From the NCBI GenBank assembly GCA_035762175.1, contig DASTPP010000244.1, positions 1-40,213 on the forward strand: a stretch of DNA of 40,213 bases, written 5' to 3'. Every line of letters starts with the position of its first letter. The first letter of the stretch is position 1. The DNA is from DASTPP01 sp035762175 (GTDB lineage: Bacteria > Myxococcota_A > Polyangia > Polyangiales > Polyangiaceae). Below, piece after piece: positions 1 through 8,660 of the stretch. A program made the translations under genes and the position numbers. Below the pieces are notes generated by a model that worked only from the letters and a program-made list of their open reading frames with translations, ran no database searches and was not told the origin of the DNA.

Positions 1-3000
1 GGCGTCACCATGCGCGCCGAGCCGCGCGCCAAGCAGGTCTACTTCGCCCTGCCCGACCGGCTGGTGCCCGCCTACTACCTCGAGCTCGAGGCGACGAGCG
101 GCGGCGACAACGAGGCGTACGCGTACGTGGTGTCGGCGGTCGACGGGTCGATTCTGTACCGGTCTGACCTGGTCGCCTACGACAGCTACAACTACCGCGT
201 GTTCGCCGACGACGAGCCGGCGCGGCACTACCCGCCGACCGACAGCCCGCTCGCCGACATCACGCCGCAGGCGGCGCCGGGCGACGGGGGCGGGCCGCCG
301 GTCTACGCCGCGCCGATTCTGGTGGCGCAAGAGGGCTTCAACCTGTTCGGCGACCCCTGGCTGCCGCCGAACGCCCCCTTCACCTCGGGCAACAACGCCG
401 ACGCCTACGCCGACCACGACGAGGGCCAGCCGGGCGGCGAGCAGGACAACGCCAACCCCGCCGGCGACCCGACGGCCGAGCCGACCGCGCCGGGCACCTT
501 CGACTACACGTCGAACCCGAACGCCGAGCCGACCTCGAGCCCGGCGCAGATCAAGGCGTCGGTCGCGCAGCTCTTTTACACCGTCAACTGGCTGCACGAT
601 TACTACTACGACTCGGGCTTCGACGAGAACGCGGGCGTCGCGCAGGCCGACAACTACGGCCGCGCCCCCGACGGCGACGGCGACGCGATGGAGGCGCAGG
701 CGCAAGACAAGTTCTTCGCCGGCGCCCGCAACAACGCGAACATGTCGACGCCGGCCGACGGCGCCAAGCCCCGCATGCAGATGTTCGCCTGGGGGCGCTT
801 CCAGAACTCGGGCCCGGAGCTCGACGGCACGCACGACAACACCATCGTCGGCCACGAGTGGGGCCACTACTGGCACCACCGCCTGGTCAACTGCGGCGGC
901 CAGCAGTGCAGCGCCATGAGCGAGGGCTGGGCCGACTTCGTCGCGCTGCACATGGCGGTGCGCGACGGCGACGACCTGAGCGGCGCCTTCGCGGCCGCCA
1001 ACTACGCCACCTCGGCGACCAAGAACGCGTCCTACTTCGGCATCCGGCGCTACCCGTACTCGACCGACCGGAACAAGAACCCGCTCTCCTTCCGGCACGT
1101 CGCCACGAAGAACGAGGTGCCCATCGTCGGCGGGCCGCCCATCAACGACGACTTCGTGACCGAGAACGCGGCCGGCGAGGCCGTGCTCGTCAACAACAAC
1201 TCCGAGACGCACAACGCGGGCGAGGTCTGGGCGTCGATCTTGTTCGACGCGTACGCCAGGCTGCTCGCCGCGCACCCCTTCGAGGTGGCCCAGCGCCGCA
1301 TGGCCGACTACGTGGTCGGCGGCATGAAGCTCGCGCCCGTCGAGCCGACCTTCACCCAGCAGCGCGACGCCATCCTCGCGTACGTCTACAACGCCGACGA
1401 CGTCGACTTCCGGCGCTTCGTCCAGGCCTTCGCCGGCCGCGGCATGGGCGCCGGCGCCGTCTCGCCGCCGCTCTCCGGCGGCGCGCTCGTCGACCCCGCC
1501 GACCCGTCGAGCGACGCGTCGTGGGACGAGGCGGTCGAGGACTCGTCGGACGAGGGCGAGATCGCGTTCGGGGCCGTCGAGCTCGAAGAGGGCGTGCGCT
1601 CGTGCGACGGCGACGGCGTCGTCGACGCCGACGAGACCGGCCAGCTCGCCATCCGCATCGACAACACCGGCATGGCGGAGGTCGACGCGGCCGCCGTCAC
1701 CGTGACCACGACCACCCCCGGGGTCACCTTCGCCAACGGCGGCGCCGCCACGAGCGCCGCGATCGACCCCTACGGCACCCTCACGGTGCGCGTCGACGCG
1801 ACGCTCGCGGCCGACGTCGGCGCGCAGGCCGAGATCGCCTTCACGGTCAAGGCCGAGAGCGGCAGCTCGTTCACCGCCGCCATCGACGCCTCGCTCCTGC
1901 GCCGCACCAACTACGACGAGGCCGAGGCGAAGTCGAAGCTCGACACCGTCGAGACCGAGCTCACGCCCTGGACGGGCGGCGCGAACGAGGTGAGCGGCAG
2001 CGGCGGCGAGCCGATCTGGGGGCGCGCGCCCGACCTCAACGCCGGCGCCAAGATCAACACCGTCTGGCACGCCGACGACTCCGGCTTCCAGTCCGACGCG
2101 TCGATCGTGACGCCCGACATCGTCGTCGCCGCGGCCGGCGCCTTCACGCTGACCTTCAACCACCGCTTCTCGTTCGAGACCGGGCCGGCCGAGCCCGAGG
2201 GCCCCGACGTCTTCTGGGACGGCGGCGTGCTCGAGTACGCCGAGGTCACCGGCGCGGGCGGCGAGCTCGCCTGGCAGGACGTCACCAAGCTCGCCGGCGT
2301 CAACCCCGGCTACACCGGCAAGATCGGCTTCCCCGAGGCGGGCAACCCCCTGCTCGACCGCGACGGGTACGCCGGCAAGAGCGCCGACTTCCCGGCGCTG
2401 CAGGCGCGGGCGGTCAACTTCGGCACGACGCTCGCGGGCAAGACCGTGCGCTTCCGCTTCCGCCTCGGCACCGACGAGGCCGCGGGCGACTACGGCTGGG
2501 ACATCGACAACATCGCCGTCACCGGCGCCACGAACCTGCCCTTCCCGCTCATCGTGCCCGACGCGGGCGACTGCGCGGGCCTGCCCGCGGTCGACGCCGG
2601 CGCCGACCAGGACGTCGCCGCGGGCGCCGCGGTCGCGCTCGGCGCGACGGGCACCGACCCGGGCGGCAAGGCCCTCACGTACGCGTGGGAGCAGCTCGAG
2701 GGGCCCGAGGTCACGCTGCAAGGCGGCGACGGCGCCGCGCCCGCCTTCACCGCGCCCAGGAACTACCGGCCCTCGACCCTCGTCTTCCGCGTGAAGGCGT
2801 CGAACGGCGGCCGCGGCTTCGCGGGCGACACGGTCACCGTCCGGGTGGCGGGCGACCCGACCGTCGTCACGAACGACCCCGTCGGCTCGGTCGGCCAGTG
2901 CAACCCCGCCGCCGGCAGCGGCGGCGCCGCGGGCGGCCCCGGCGGCTCGGGCGCCGGCGGCTCGAACCCCGGCACCGCCGGCTCGGGCGGCGGCGGCGGC

Positions 3001-3114
3001 GACGACGACGGGTGCGGCTGCTCGACCGCGGGCTCGAACGCGACGCGCGGCGCCTGGCTGAGCGCCCTGGCCGCGGGCCTCGCCTTCGCGCGCCGCCGGC
3101 GCCGCCGGGGCTGA
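1..3114 (+). CDS. M36 (fungalysin-type) secreted metallopeptidase with MYXO-CTERM tail, 5' partial
   Basis: The reading frame is open to base 1, so the gene starts upstream; an internal ATG lies at 10. Numbering from that ATG, the first 60 residues look like the end of an FTP/PepSY propeptide. The zinc site is HEWGH at H282-H286, followed by the M36-type segment MSEGWADF, whose Glu is the expected third ligand. After about residue 500 come beta-rich modules and a PKD-like domain (residues about 860-945), then a Gly/Ser-rich linker. The C-terminus has a Cys-Gly-Cys knob, a short hydrophobic stretch and a run of Arg, the pattern of MYXO-CTERM surface sorting. It should be a zymogen protease exported to the outer surface that degrades extracellular protein. 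The signal peptide and most of the propeptide are outside the window. The family call is secure; the substrate is unknown. Confidence 0.93.
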   Translation, partial: GVTMRAEPRAKQVYFALPDRLVPAYYLELEATSGGDNEAYAYVVSAVDGSILYRSDLVAYDSYNYRVFADDEPARHYPPTDSPLADITPQAAPGDGGGPPVYAAPILVAQEGFNLFGDPWLPPNAPFTSGNNADAYADHDEGQPGGEQDNANPAGDPTAEPTAPGTFDYTSNPNAEPTSSPAQIKASVAQLFYTVNWLHDYYYDSGFDENAGVAQADNYGRAPDGDGDAMEAQAQDKFFAGARNNANMSTPADGAKPRMQMFAWGRFQNSGPELDGTHDNTIVGHEWGHYWHHRLVNCGGQQCSAMSEGWADFVALHMAVRDGDDLSGAFAAANYATSATKNASYFGIRRYPYSTDRNKNPLSFRHVATKNEVPIVGGPPINDDFVTENAAGEAVLVNNNSETHNAGEVWASILFDAYARLLAAHPFEVAQRRMADYVVGGMKLAPVEPTFTQQRDAILAYVYNADDVDFRRFVQAFAGRGMGAGAVSPPLSGGALVDPADPSSDASWDEAVEDSSDEGEIAFGAVELEEGVRSCDGDGVVDADETGQLAIRIDNTGMAEVDAAAVTVTTTTPGVTFANGGAATSAAIDPYGTLTVRVDATLAADVGAQAEIAFTVKAESGSSFTAAIDASLLRRTNYDEAEAKSKLDTVETELTPWTGGANEVSGSGGEPIWGRAPDLNAGAKINTVWHADDSGFQSDASIVTPDIVVAAAGAFTLTFNHRFSFETGPAEPEGPDVFWDGGVLEYAEVTGAGGELAWQDVTKLAGVNPGYTGKIGFPEAGNPLLDRDGYAGKSADFPALQARAVNFGTTLAGKTVRFRFRLGTDEAAGDYGWDIDNIAVTGATNLPFPLIVPDAGDCAGLPAVDAGADQDVAAGAAVALGATGTDPGGKALTYAWEQLEGPEVTLQGGDGAAPAFTAPRNYRPSTLVFRVKASNGGRGFAGDTVTVRVAGDPTVVTNDPVGSVGQCNPAAGSGGAAGGPGGSGAGGSNPGTAGSGGGGGDDDGCGCSTAGSNATRGAWLSALAAGLAFARRRRRRG

Positions 3115-3125
3115 AGGCGCGGGCG

Positions 3126-3151
3126 GGGCGGCCCGAGCGATCGGGCCGCCC
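3126..3151. terminator. Bidirectional hairpin terminator between convergent genes
   Basis: A perfect 11-bp stem (arms 3126-3136 and 3141-3151) closes a GCGA tetraloop of GNRA type. It lies 11 bases after the M36 stop and 6 bases after the amidase stop on the other strand, so it can serve both convergent genes. There is no clear T-run, which is common in very GC-rich genomes. Confidence 0.75.
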
Positions 3152-3157
3152 TGCTAG

Positions 3158-4579
3158 TTAATTCGAAGCGGCCCGGCGGGGCGGCCGCGCCGACCAGAGC
3201 GGCGGGTGGCGGCCGGCCCAGGGCATCGCCTCTTCGAGCTGGCGGCTCAGGGCCAAGAGCAGCGCGTCGGCGAGGGGCTTGCCGACGAGCTGCACGCCGA
3301 TCGGCAGCCCCGCGCGGTTGACGCCCGCGGGCAGGCTCGCCGCGGGCTGCCCGCTCACGTTGAAGGCCGCGGTGAAGGGGCCGATGACCGAGGCGCGGGC
3401 GAAGGCCTCGGCCGGCTCGAGCCCCGACCACGCCCCGATCGCGGGCGGCGGCACCGGCACCGTCGGCGTCAGCCAGACGTCGGCGCCCTCGAACCACGCG
3501 AGCACGCGCCGCTCGAACTCGCGCTGCCGCGCCCGCACCCCCTCGGGCGTCGCCCCGGCGCCGAGCTCGGCGAGCCAGCGCGTCACCGGCTGCACGAGCG
3601 ACCAGTCGCGGATCGGGAAGAGGCGCACGATCGCGGGCCAGATCTCGAGAAACTCGTCGACCGACCCCGCGACCATCTCGCCCTCTTCGACGGCGTGGCC
3701 CAGCGACTCGAGCAGGCGGGCGACGCGCAGCACGGCCTCGCGCACCTCGGGGTCGACCTCGCAGAGCGGGGTGCGGGCCGCGAAGCGCACGCGCAGCCGG
3801 GGCGGGGGGCGCCTCATGCGCTCGACGAAGCGCTGCGGCGGCGGCGGCGCCCAGTGCGGGGCGCCGGCCTCGAGCCCGGAGAGCACGTCGAGCAGGGCGG
3901 CGGCGTCTGCGACGGTGCGGGCGAGCGGGCCCATCGTATAGAGAATGTCGCGATCGTCTTGATGAAAGGGCTCGGGCACGCGCCCGCGCGAGGGCTTGAA
4001 GCCGTAGAGGTGGTTGAACGACGCGGGGATGCGCACCGAGCCCGCGCCGTCGCCCGCCTGGGCGATGGGCAAGAGGCCCGCGGCGACGGCGGCGGCCGAG
4101 CCGCCCGACGAGCCGCCCGCGCTGTGGCCGAGGGCCCAGGGGTTGCGCGTGGGCGGGTGAATGTCCGGCTCGGTGACGGGCATGGCGCCGAGCTCGGAGG
4201 TCGAGGTCTTGCCGAGGAAGACGAAGCCCGCGCGGCGCATGAGCCCGACGACCGCGTCGTCGACCGGGGCGACGAGGGGCGGCAGCGCCCGGGTGCCGAA
4301 GCGCGTGCGACAGCCCCGCAGCATGTTCAGATCTTTGACGCCGACGGGCACGCCGAAGAAGAGCGGCCGGGCGGCCGAGCGGCCGAGCCGGTCGTAGCGG
4401 CGCGCCTGGGCGAGCGCCGCGTCGGCCGACACCTCGACGAAGGCCGAGAGGGTGGGGTCGAGCGCCTCGATGCGCCGGAGGTAGAGCTCGGCGAGCTCGC
4501 GGCAGGACACCTGCCGCTCGCGCACGAGCCGGGCCTGTTCGAGCGCCGAGGCTGCGAGCAGATCGGAGGGGGTGGGCAC
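3158..4579 (-). CDS. Amidase signature family hydrolase (GatA/AmiE-like)
   Basis: A 473-residue enzyme of the amidase signature family. The Ser-cisSer-Lys triad is visible: Lys82 in GVKDLN, the cis-Ser at about 157 within the GGSSGGS stretch, and the nucleophile Ser181 in GDGAGSVRIPAS. The spacing of 75 and 24 residues equals that of well-studied members. Such enzymes hydrolyse linear amides; no GatB or GatC gene is nearby, so a role in tRNA amidation is unlikely, and the substrate is unknown. I chose the GTG at 4579 over an ATG at 4723 because the extra 48 residues are low-complexity Arg/Ala/Gly and the conserved family N-terminus starts here. A TATAAA hexamer lies only 6 bases upstream of this GTG (4585-4590), which would fit a leaderless transcript. 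The gene stands alone, 121 bp after the VWA gene. Confidence 0.92.
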   Translation of the reverse strand: MPTPSDLLAASALEQARLVRERQVSCRELAELYLRRIEALDPTLSAFVEVSADAALAQARRYDRLGRSAARPLFFGVPVGVKDLNMLRGCRTRFGTRALPPLVAPVDDAVVGLMRRAGFVFLGKTSTSELGAMPVTEPDIHPPTRNPWALGHSAGGSSGGSAAAVAAGLLPIAQAGDGAGSVRIPASFNHLYGFKPSRGRVPEPFHQDDRDILYTMGPLARTVADAAALLDVLSGLEAGAPHWAPPPPQRFVERMRRPPPRLRVRFAARTPLCEVDPEVREAVLRVARLLESLGHAVEEGEMVAGSVDEFLEIWPAIVRLFPIRDWSLVQPVTRWLAELGAGATPEGVRARQREFERRVLAWFEGADVWLTPTVPVPPPAIGAWSGLEPAEAFARASVIGPFTAAFNVSGQPAASLPAGVNRAGLPIGVQLVGKPLADALLLALSRQLEEAMPWAGRHPPLWSARPPRRAASN

Positions 4580-4584
4580 GCCGC

Positions 4585-4590
4585 CTTTAT
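4585..4590 (-). promoter_or_regulatory. Possible -10 element of the amidase gene
   Basis: The minus strand reads TATAAA followed by GGCGGC and then the GTG start. It is a near-perfect -10 box in DNA that is otherwise almost free of A and T. The distance would put the transcript start at or next to the start codon. No good -35 box is seen 16-18 bases further up. Confidence 0.4.
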
Positions 4591-4700
4591 ACCCCGCCCG
4601 AACCACCCTGCACGCGGCGAGCCGCGGGCCCCTCACCCCGGGCGCGGGCCGCGGCGAGCCCCGCGCCCGGCGCCGCCCCGCCCCTGCGGGCCTCGCCGCT

Positions 4701-6281
4701 TCAGTAGCCCATGTCGCTGGCACGCTCGACGTTGCGCTTGACGGCGGCCTGGCCCTCGCGCGTCTTGTTGGCGGGCGGGGGCGGGGAGGCGGCGACCACC
4801 GGCGCGGGCGGGCGCGCGCCGCCGGCGGGCGCTGCGCCGGTGGCCGGGGCCGGTTCGGCGGCGGGGCTCGGCTTGGCGGGCGTCGTCGCCGCGGTGTCGA
4901 AGTCGCGCGAGGCTTCGGCGAGCGCCCGCTCTTGGCGCTCGAGATCGCTCTTCGCCCGGTCGAAGGCGCCGGGGGCCGCCCGGCGCGCCGGCGCCGCCGA
5001 GGCGCGCGCCTTTTCGGCCTGCAGCTTCGCCGCCCGGCCCGCGAGCAGCTTGTTCGCCTCCTCGACGCGCCCGCTGGCGAAGAGCTCGTTGGCGCGGGCG
5101 AGCGAGGCGCCCGTCTCGCTGCGCTCGACCCGCCCCACCACCACCGGGTCGGCCTCGCCCGCTTCGCGCGCGTCGCGCACCGAAAGCGCCGCCAGCGAGC
5201 CGCGGCAGGTGCCCGGCGCGCGCGTCGTCTGGTCGTGGTAGCTGACCTCGACGTTCGCCAGCGCCGTCGGCCCCGTCGCCCCGCCCGCCGGCGCGCGCAC
5301 CTGCACCAGCACCGTCTTGGTCTCGCCGCGCGTGAAGGCGCCGAGCGGCACCGTCACGCGGCGGCCCGCGCGGGTGAAGGCCCGGTCGAAGACGCGCTCG
5401 AGCTCGACGCCGGGCCCGAGCTCGATCGCCGCCTCGGCCCCGCTCGCCAGCGCCGAGGTGGCCGCGAGCGCCTCGCCCTCGAACACGCGCGGCAGCGCCG
5501 CGTCGTTCTCGACGAAGTAGTGCCGCCCGTTCGACTCGAGGGCGAGCGCCGAGAGCACCTTCTCGTTGTACGAGACGTCGACGCCCACCGTCGTGATGGC
5601 GACGTTGCGTTCGCGCGCCCGCGCGGCCAGCGTGCGGAAGCCCGGCACGTCGCGCACGCCCCGGTTCGCCTCGCCGTCGCTCAAGACGACCATCTTCGCC
5701 ACGCGCCCGGGGGCGCCGCCGGCGAGGCCGAGGCCGAGCTCGACGCCGCACGAGAGGCAGGTGTTGCCCCCCACCGCGATCGTGCGCAGCGACGCGAGCA
5801 CCCGCGCCCGGCTCGCCGCGTCGATGACCGTCGGCGGCACCACGGTCTGCACCCGCTCGTCGAAGGCCAGCACCGAGACCGAGTCGCCGTCCGAGAGGCG
5901 CTGCACCGAGCCCGACGCCGCGTCGAGCGCGTGGCGCAGGCGCTCGCCGCGCATCGAGCCCGACTTGTCGATGACGAGCGAGAGGTCGACCGGCGCGCGC
6001 GCCGAGGGGGCCGCCTCGTCGCCCTTGAGCTCGAGCAGCAAGAAGGTCGATTGTCCCGGGGTCACGCGCTCGTGCCCGACCCGCCCCTCGACCCGCAGCG
6101 TCGAGCCGGCCGCGAAGTGCGCCCCCGCGAAGGGCCCCTCGGGCAGCGTCTCGCGCGAGGGCCGCTCGGGGTCGGGGTCACCCGCGGCGACGGCGCCGCC
6201 CGGCGGCGTCAGCACGTACGCCCCCGTGCCGCTCAGCACCATGCCCGTCAGCGATAGCAAAACGACGCTCGTCCACTTCAT
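4701..6281 (-). CDS. Secreted or membrane-anchored von Willebrand factor A domain protein
   Basis: A 526-residue protein. A hydrophobic N-terminus (residues 4-26) acts as signal peptide or anchor. The VWA domain starts near residue 99 with a complete MIDAS start, D105-K-S-G-S, a metal-dependent adhesion site, and has the usual later Thr and Asp segments (residues about 170-210). The C-terminal 170 residues are Ala/Lys/Arg-rich, partly helical (LARANELFASGRVEEANKLL resembles a TPR helix pair), then Pro/Ala-rich disorder. Family members bind proteins through the metal site and often serve as assembly factors or adhesins. It starts 15 bp after the stop of the haem/flavin fusion gene, with an AGAGGG ribosome site, so the two are probably co-transcribed. 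A link between VWA and redox assembly is only inferred. Confidence 0.88.
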   Translation of the reverse strand: MKWTSVVLLSLTGMVLSGTGAYVLTPPGGAVAAGDPDPERPSRETLPEGPFAGAHFAAGSTLRVEGRVGHERVTPGQSTFLLLELKGDEAAPSARAPVDLSLVIDKSGSMRGERLRHALDAASGSVQRLSDGDSVSVLAFDERVQTVVPPTVIDAASRARVLASLRTIAVGGNTCLSCGVELGLGLAGGAPGRVAKMVVLSDGEANRGVRDVPGFRTLAARARERNVAITTVGVDVSYNEKVLSALALESNGRHYFVENDAALPRVFEGEALAATSALASGAEAAIELGPGVELERVFDRAFTRAGRRVTVPLGAFTRGETKTVLVQVRAPAGGATGPTALANVEVSYHDQTTRAPGTCRGSLAALSVRDAREAGEADPVVVGRVERSETGASLARANELFASGRVEEANKLLAGRAAKLQAEKARASAAPARRAAPGAFDRAKSDLERQERALAEASRDFDTAATTPAKPSPAAEPAPATGAAPAGGARPPAPVVAASPPPPANKTREGQAAVKRNVERASDMGY

Positions 6282-6296
6282 GTCACCCTCTCGCGG

Positions 6297-8387
6297 TCAG
6301 GGTCGCGGCCCGGCGCCGGGCCGGGCTCCGGGTTGCGCGGGCGCGCCCGAGGGCCCGGGCCCCCGCGTCGCGCCGGTCGAAAGGCCGAGCCGACGCAAGA
6401 TCTCGTCGGGGCCCAGGTTGCCGATGAAGACGAAGAGCGCGTCGTAGGGCAGGCCGCGCGCGCCCGAGGGCCCCCGCAGGGTGATCTCGGCCTCGCCCAC
6501 GCGCTCGATCTCGGTGCGGCCGAGCAGCGAGACGCGGCCCTCGGCCACGAGCCGCCGCACGCGCTCGATGGTGCCCGCCTGCCCGCGCTTGAAGCCCTCG
6601 CCGCGCGCGACCAGCGTCACCGACGTGCCGGGCTGGTGCGCGAGGGCGCTCGCGGCCTCCATCGCCACGTCGCCGAGGCCCGCGATGACGACGCGCTTGC
6701 CCGCGTGGCTCGCGGCGTCGGCGAGGTGGTAGTGCACCTTGCCGAGCGCGGCCGGGTCGACCGGCGCGGGCAGCGGCCGCGGCGTGCCCCGCCGCCCGAT
6801 CGCCAGCAAGACCGAGGAGGCGACGAAGCGTCGCGACGCCTTCGCCCCCCCTTCGCCCGCCTCTTCGGCCTCGACCAGCCAGGTGCCCGGCGCCTCGCCC
6901 GGGCGCAGGCCGACGAGCCGCGTGCGCTCGCGCACCTCGATGCCCTCGCGGTGCACGAGGCGCAGCCAGCGCGTCAAGAGCTCTTCTTTCGTGCACTGCT
7001 CGAGCCAGAGCGGCCCGGCGAGCGGCAGATCGAGCGGCTGGTCGTAGACGAGCTTGCCCCGCGGGAAGCTGCGAATGCTCTCGGCCACGCTCGCCTGCTC
7101 GAGCACCACGTAGCGCAGGCCCTTCTCTTTCGCCGCGAGCGCCGCGCTCAGCCCCGCCGGCCCCGCCCCCGCGATGACCACGTCGACGCCGCCCGGCGGC
7201 GCCGCCGGCCGCCGCCCCAGCCCCTCGACCGCGCGCCGGCCCTGCGCGATCGCGTTCTTGATCAGCGAGAGGCCCGTGATGTCGCCCGCCAGAAAGACCC
7301 CCGGCGCGACCCGGCTCTCGAGCGCGTCGTCGAGCGGCGGCAGCCCCGCCCCCGCGCCCGCGTCGACCATGCTGAGCGAGCCGTTCGGGCAGACCTGCGC
7401 GCAGAGCGTCAGCCCGCAGCAGACCTCGGGGCGCACGACCGCGGCCACGTAGCGCCGCACCTCGAGCACGTCGAAGGGGCAGGCGTCGACGCAGGCGTTG
7501 CACCCGAGGCAGCGCGTCGCGTCGATGACCGGCAGGCGCCGCTGCTCCGAGGCCCGCGGCGCCGGCGCTCCCCCGCCCGCCTTGCCCCGGCGCCGCCGCA
7601 AGAGCCGCCCCGCCCCCGCCCACGCGAGCACCCCCGCGCCGAGCCCCGAGCCGACGAGCGCCCAGGGCCCCCCCGGCGCCGTGCTCTCGGGCGCGGGCGG
7701 CGTGCCCGGCGCGAGCTCGCGCACGGCCGCCCACGCCAGCGGCCGGTCGCCGCCGTGCTGCCGCGCGCAGACCGGCTCGCGCCCCGCCCTCGGCGGGGGC
7801 GCCGCGGACGCGCCGAACGTCGTGCGGTGCTCGTCGAGGCAGCCCAGCGTCGGCACGCCCGGCTCGGCGCCGGCGAGCAGGCACGCGGCGAGCGGATCGC
7901 GCGGATCGCCCGCCCGGTGGCACGAGGCCGAACAGCGCCCCGGGTCGACGAGCGGCACGATCGCCTCGTGCGCGGGCTGGAACAGGGTCTCCGCCTCGCG
8001 CACCCCCTCGCCGCGGCCGTAGCGCAGCGCGCGCCCGGGCGCCGCCGCCCCGAAGGCGAAGCCCTCTTCGTGGTGGGGGTCGTGGCAGCTCGCGCACGCG
8101 AGCGCCCCCCGCTCGGCCAGGCGCTGGTGCGCCGGGCGCGCCGACGGGTGCGGGCCGTGGCAGCGCGCGCACGCCGCGTCGGCGACCGGCGCCGAGAACT
8201 CGCCCCGGTGGCACGAGGCGCACTCGACCTCGGCCCGGCGGTGCGGCAGCGTGAGCGCCGAGGGCCCCGGCGAGCGCGGCACGAGGGCCAGGCCCACCCC
8301 GAGCGCGAAGGTCGCCGCCGCCACGGCGAAGGGTGCCGGCCGGAAGCGCGTCAGATCGAAGGGGGGAGGGGAGGGGGGGGACGTCAT
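6297..8387 (-). CDS. Fusion: c-type haem domain, 2[4Fe-4S] ferredoxin and FAD/NAD(P) oxidoreductase
   Basis: A 696-residue protein with an unusual domain order. Residues about 14-32 form a membrane segment. Next come three CxxCH haem c sites (C56, C73, C98) and a CX3CH site (C152-S-A-S-C-H157). A second membrane segment lies at about 243-262. A bacterial-type ferredoxin follows (C293, C296, C299, C303 plus a second, atypical cluster CCGLTLCAQVCP). At D369 there is a GDITG segment of the kind usually found at the C-terminus of flavin disulphide reductases. Then comes an FAD Rossmann motif (G407-A-G-P-A-G412) and an NAD(P) motif (G570-L-G-D). The topology would place haems outside and ferredoxin and flavin inside. 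It could move electrons from NAD(P)H to extracytoplasmic cytochromes. I chose the ATG at 8387 since upstream codons show no conserved features. Co-transcribed with the VWA gene. Confidence 0.85.
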   Translation of the reverse strand: MTSPPSPPPFDLTRFRPAPFAVAAATFALGVGLALVPRSPGPSALTLPHRRAEVECASCHRGEFSAPVADAACARCHGPHPSARPAHQRLAERGALACASCHDPHHEEGFAFGAAAPGRALRYGRGEGVREAETLFQPAHEAIVPLVDPGRCSASCHRAGDPRDPLAACLLAGAEPGVPTLGCLDEHRTTFGASAAPPPRAGREPVCARQHGGDRPLAWAAVRELAPGTPPAPESTAPGGPWALVGSGLGAGVLAWAGAGRLLRRRRGKAGGGAPAPRASEQRRLPVIDATRCLGCNACVDACPFDVLEVRRYVAAVVRPEVCCGLTLCAQVCPNGSLSMVDAGAGAGLPPLDDALESRVAPGVFLAGDITGLSLIKNAIAQGRRAVEGLGRRPAAPPGGVDVVIAGAGPAGLSAALAAKEKGLRYVVLEQASVAESIRSFPRGKLVYDQPLDLPLAGPLWLEQCTKEELLTRWLRLVHREGIEVRERTRLVGLRPGEAPGTWLVEAEEAGEGGAKASRRFVASSVLLAIGRRGTPRPLPAPVDPAALGKVHYHLADAASHAGKRVVIAGLGDVAMEAASALAHQPGTSVTLVARGEGFKRGQAGTIERVRRLVAEGRVSLLGRTEIERVGEAEITLRGPSGARGLPYDALFVFIGNLGPDEILRRLGLSTGATRGPGPSGAPAQPGARPGAGPRP

Positions 8388-8660
8388 CGCCGCCTCGGCC
8401 CGGCGCCGGCCTCGGGCCGGCCTCATTCTTACGGAGGGGAGGGGCCGAACCTGCTCCCGCCCCGGGGCCCCGGGCGCCGCCCGTGCCCCGATAATTTCGC
8501 TCAACACCGCCGGCGCCAAGGCCAGCCTGCCCCGGAAGGGCGGGGGCCGGCCCGTCTAGACGCACGGAAGGGCCGAACGCTCTACTTTCTCAGGGCCCCG
8601 GGACCCCCGGTAGGACAAAACGCGTCGGCCCCGGGCGGCGCCTGGGGTAAAGCGGCGCCC
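8388..8660. other. Divergent intergenic region
   Basis: This 273-bp spacer separates the haem/flavin fusion gene (minus) from the M13 peptidase gene (plus), so promoters for both must lie here. It contains a few AT-richer islands (around 8489-8504 and 8577-8593) but no hexamer pair I would call a promoter with confidence. Confidence 0.4.

Noticed and set aside
858..3161. Long second frame inside the M36 gene
   Set aside because: Arg-rich low-complexity translation without domains; the M36 frame carries the zinc site and family features.
7767..7781. CARQH in the haem/flavin fusion as a decayed haem site
   Set aside because: The second Cys is Gln (CAG), several base changes from TGC, and nothing else supports a haem here.
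6333..8660. Open frame upstream of the M13 peptidase that would give a 1,476-residue protein
   Set aside because: The extra part is antisense to the haem/flavin fusion gene; the lipoprotein signal starts at 8661.
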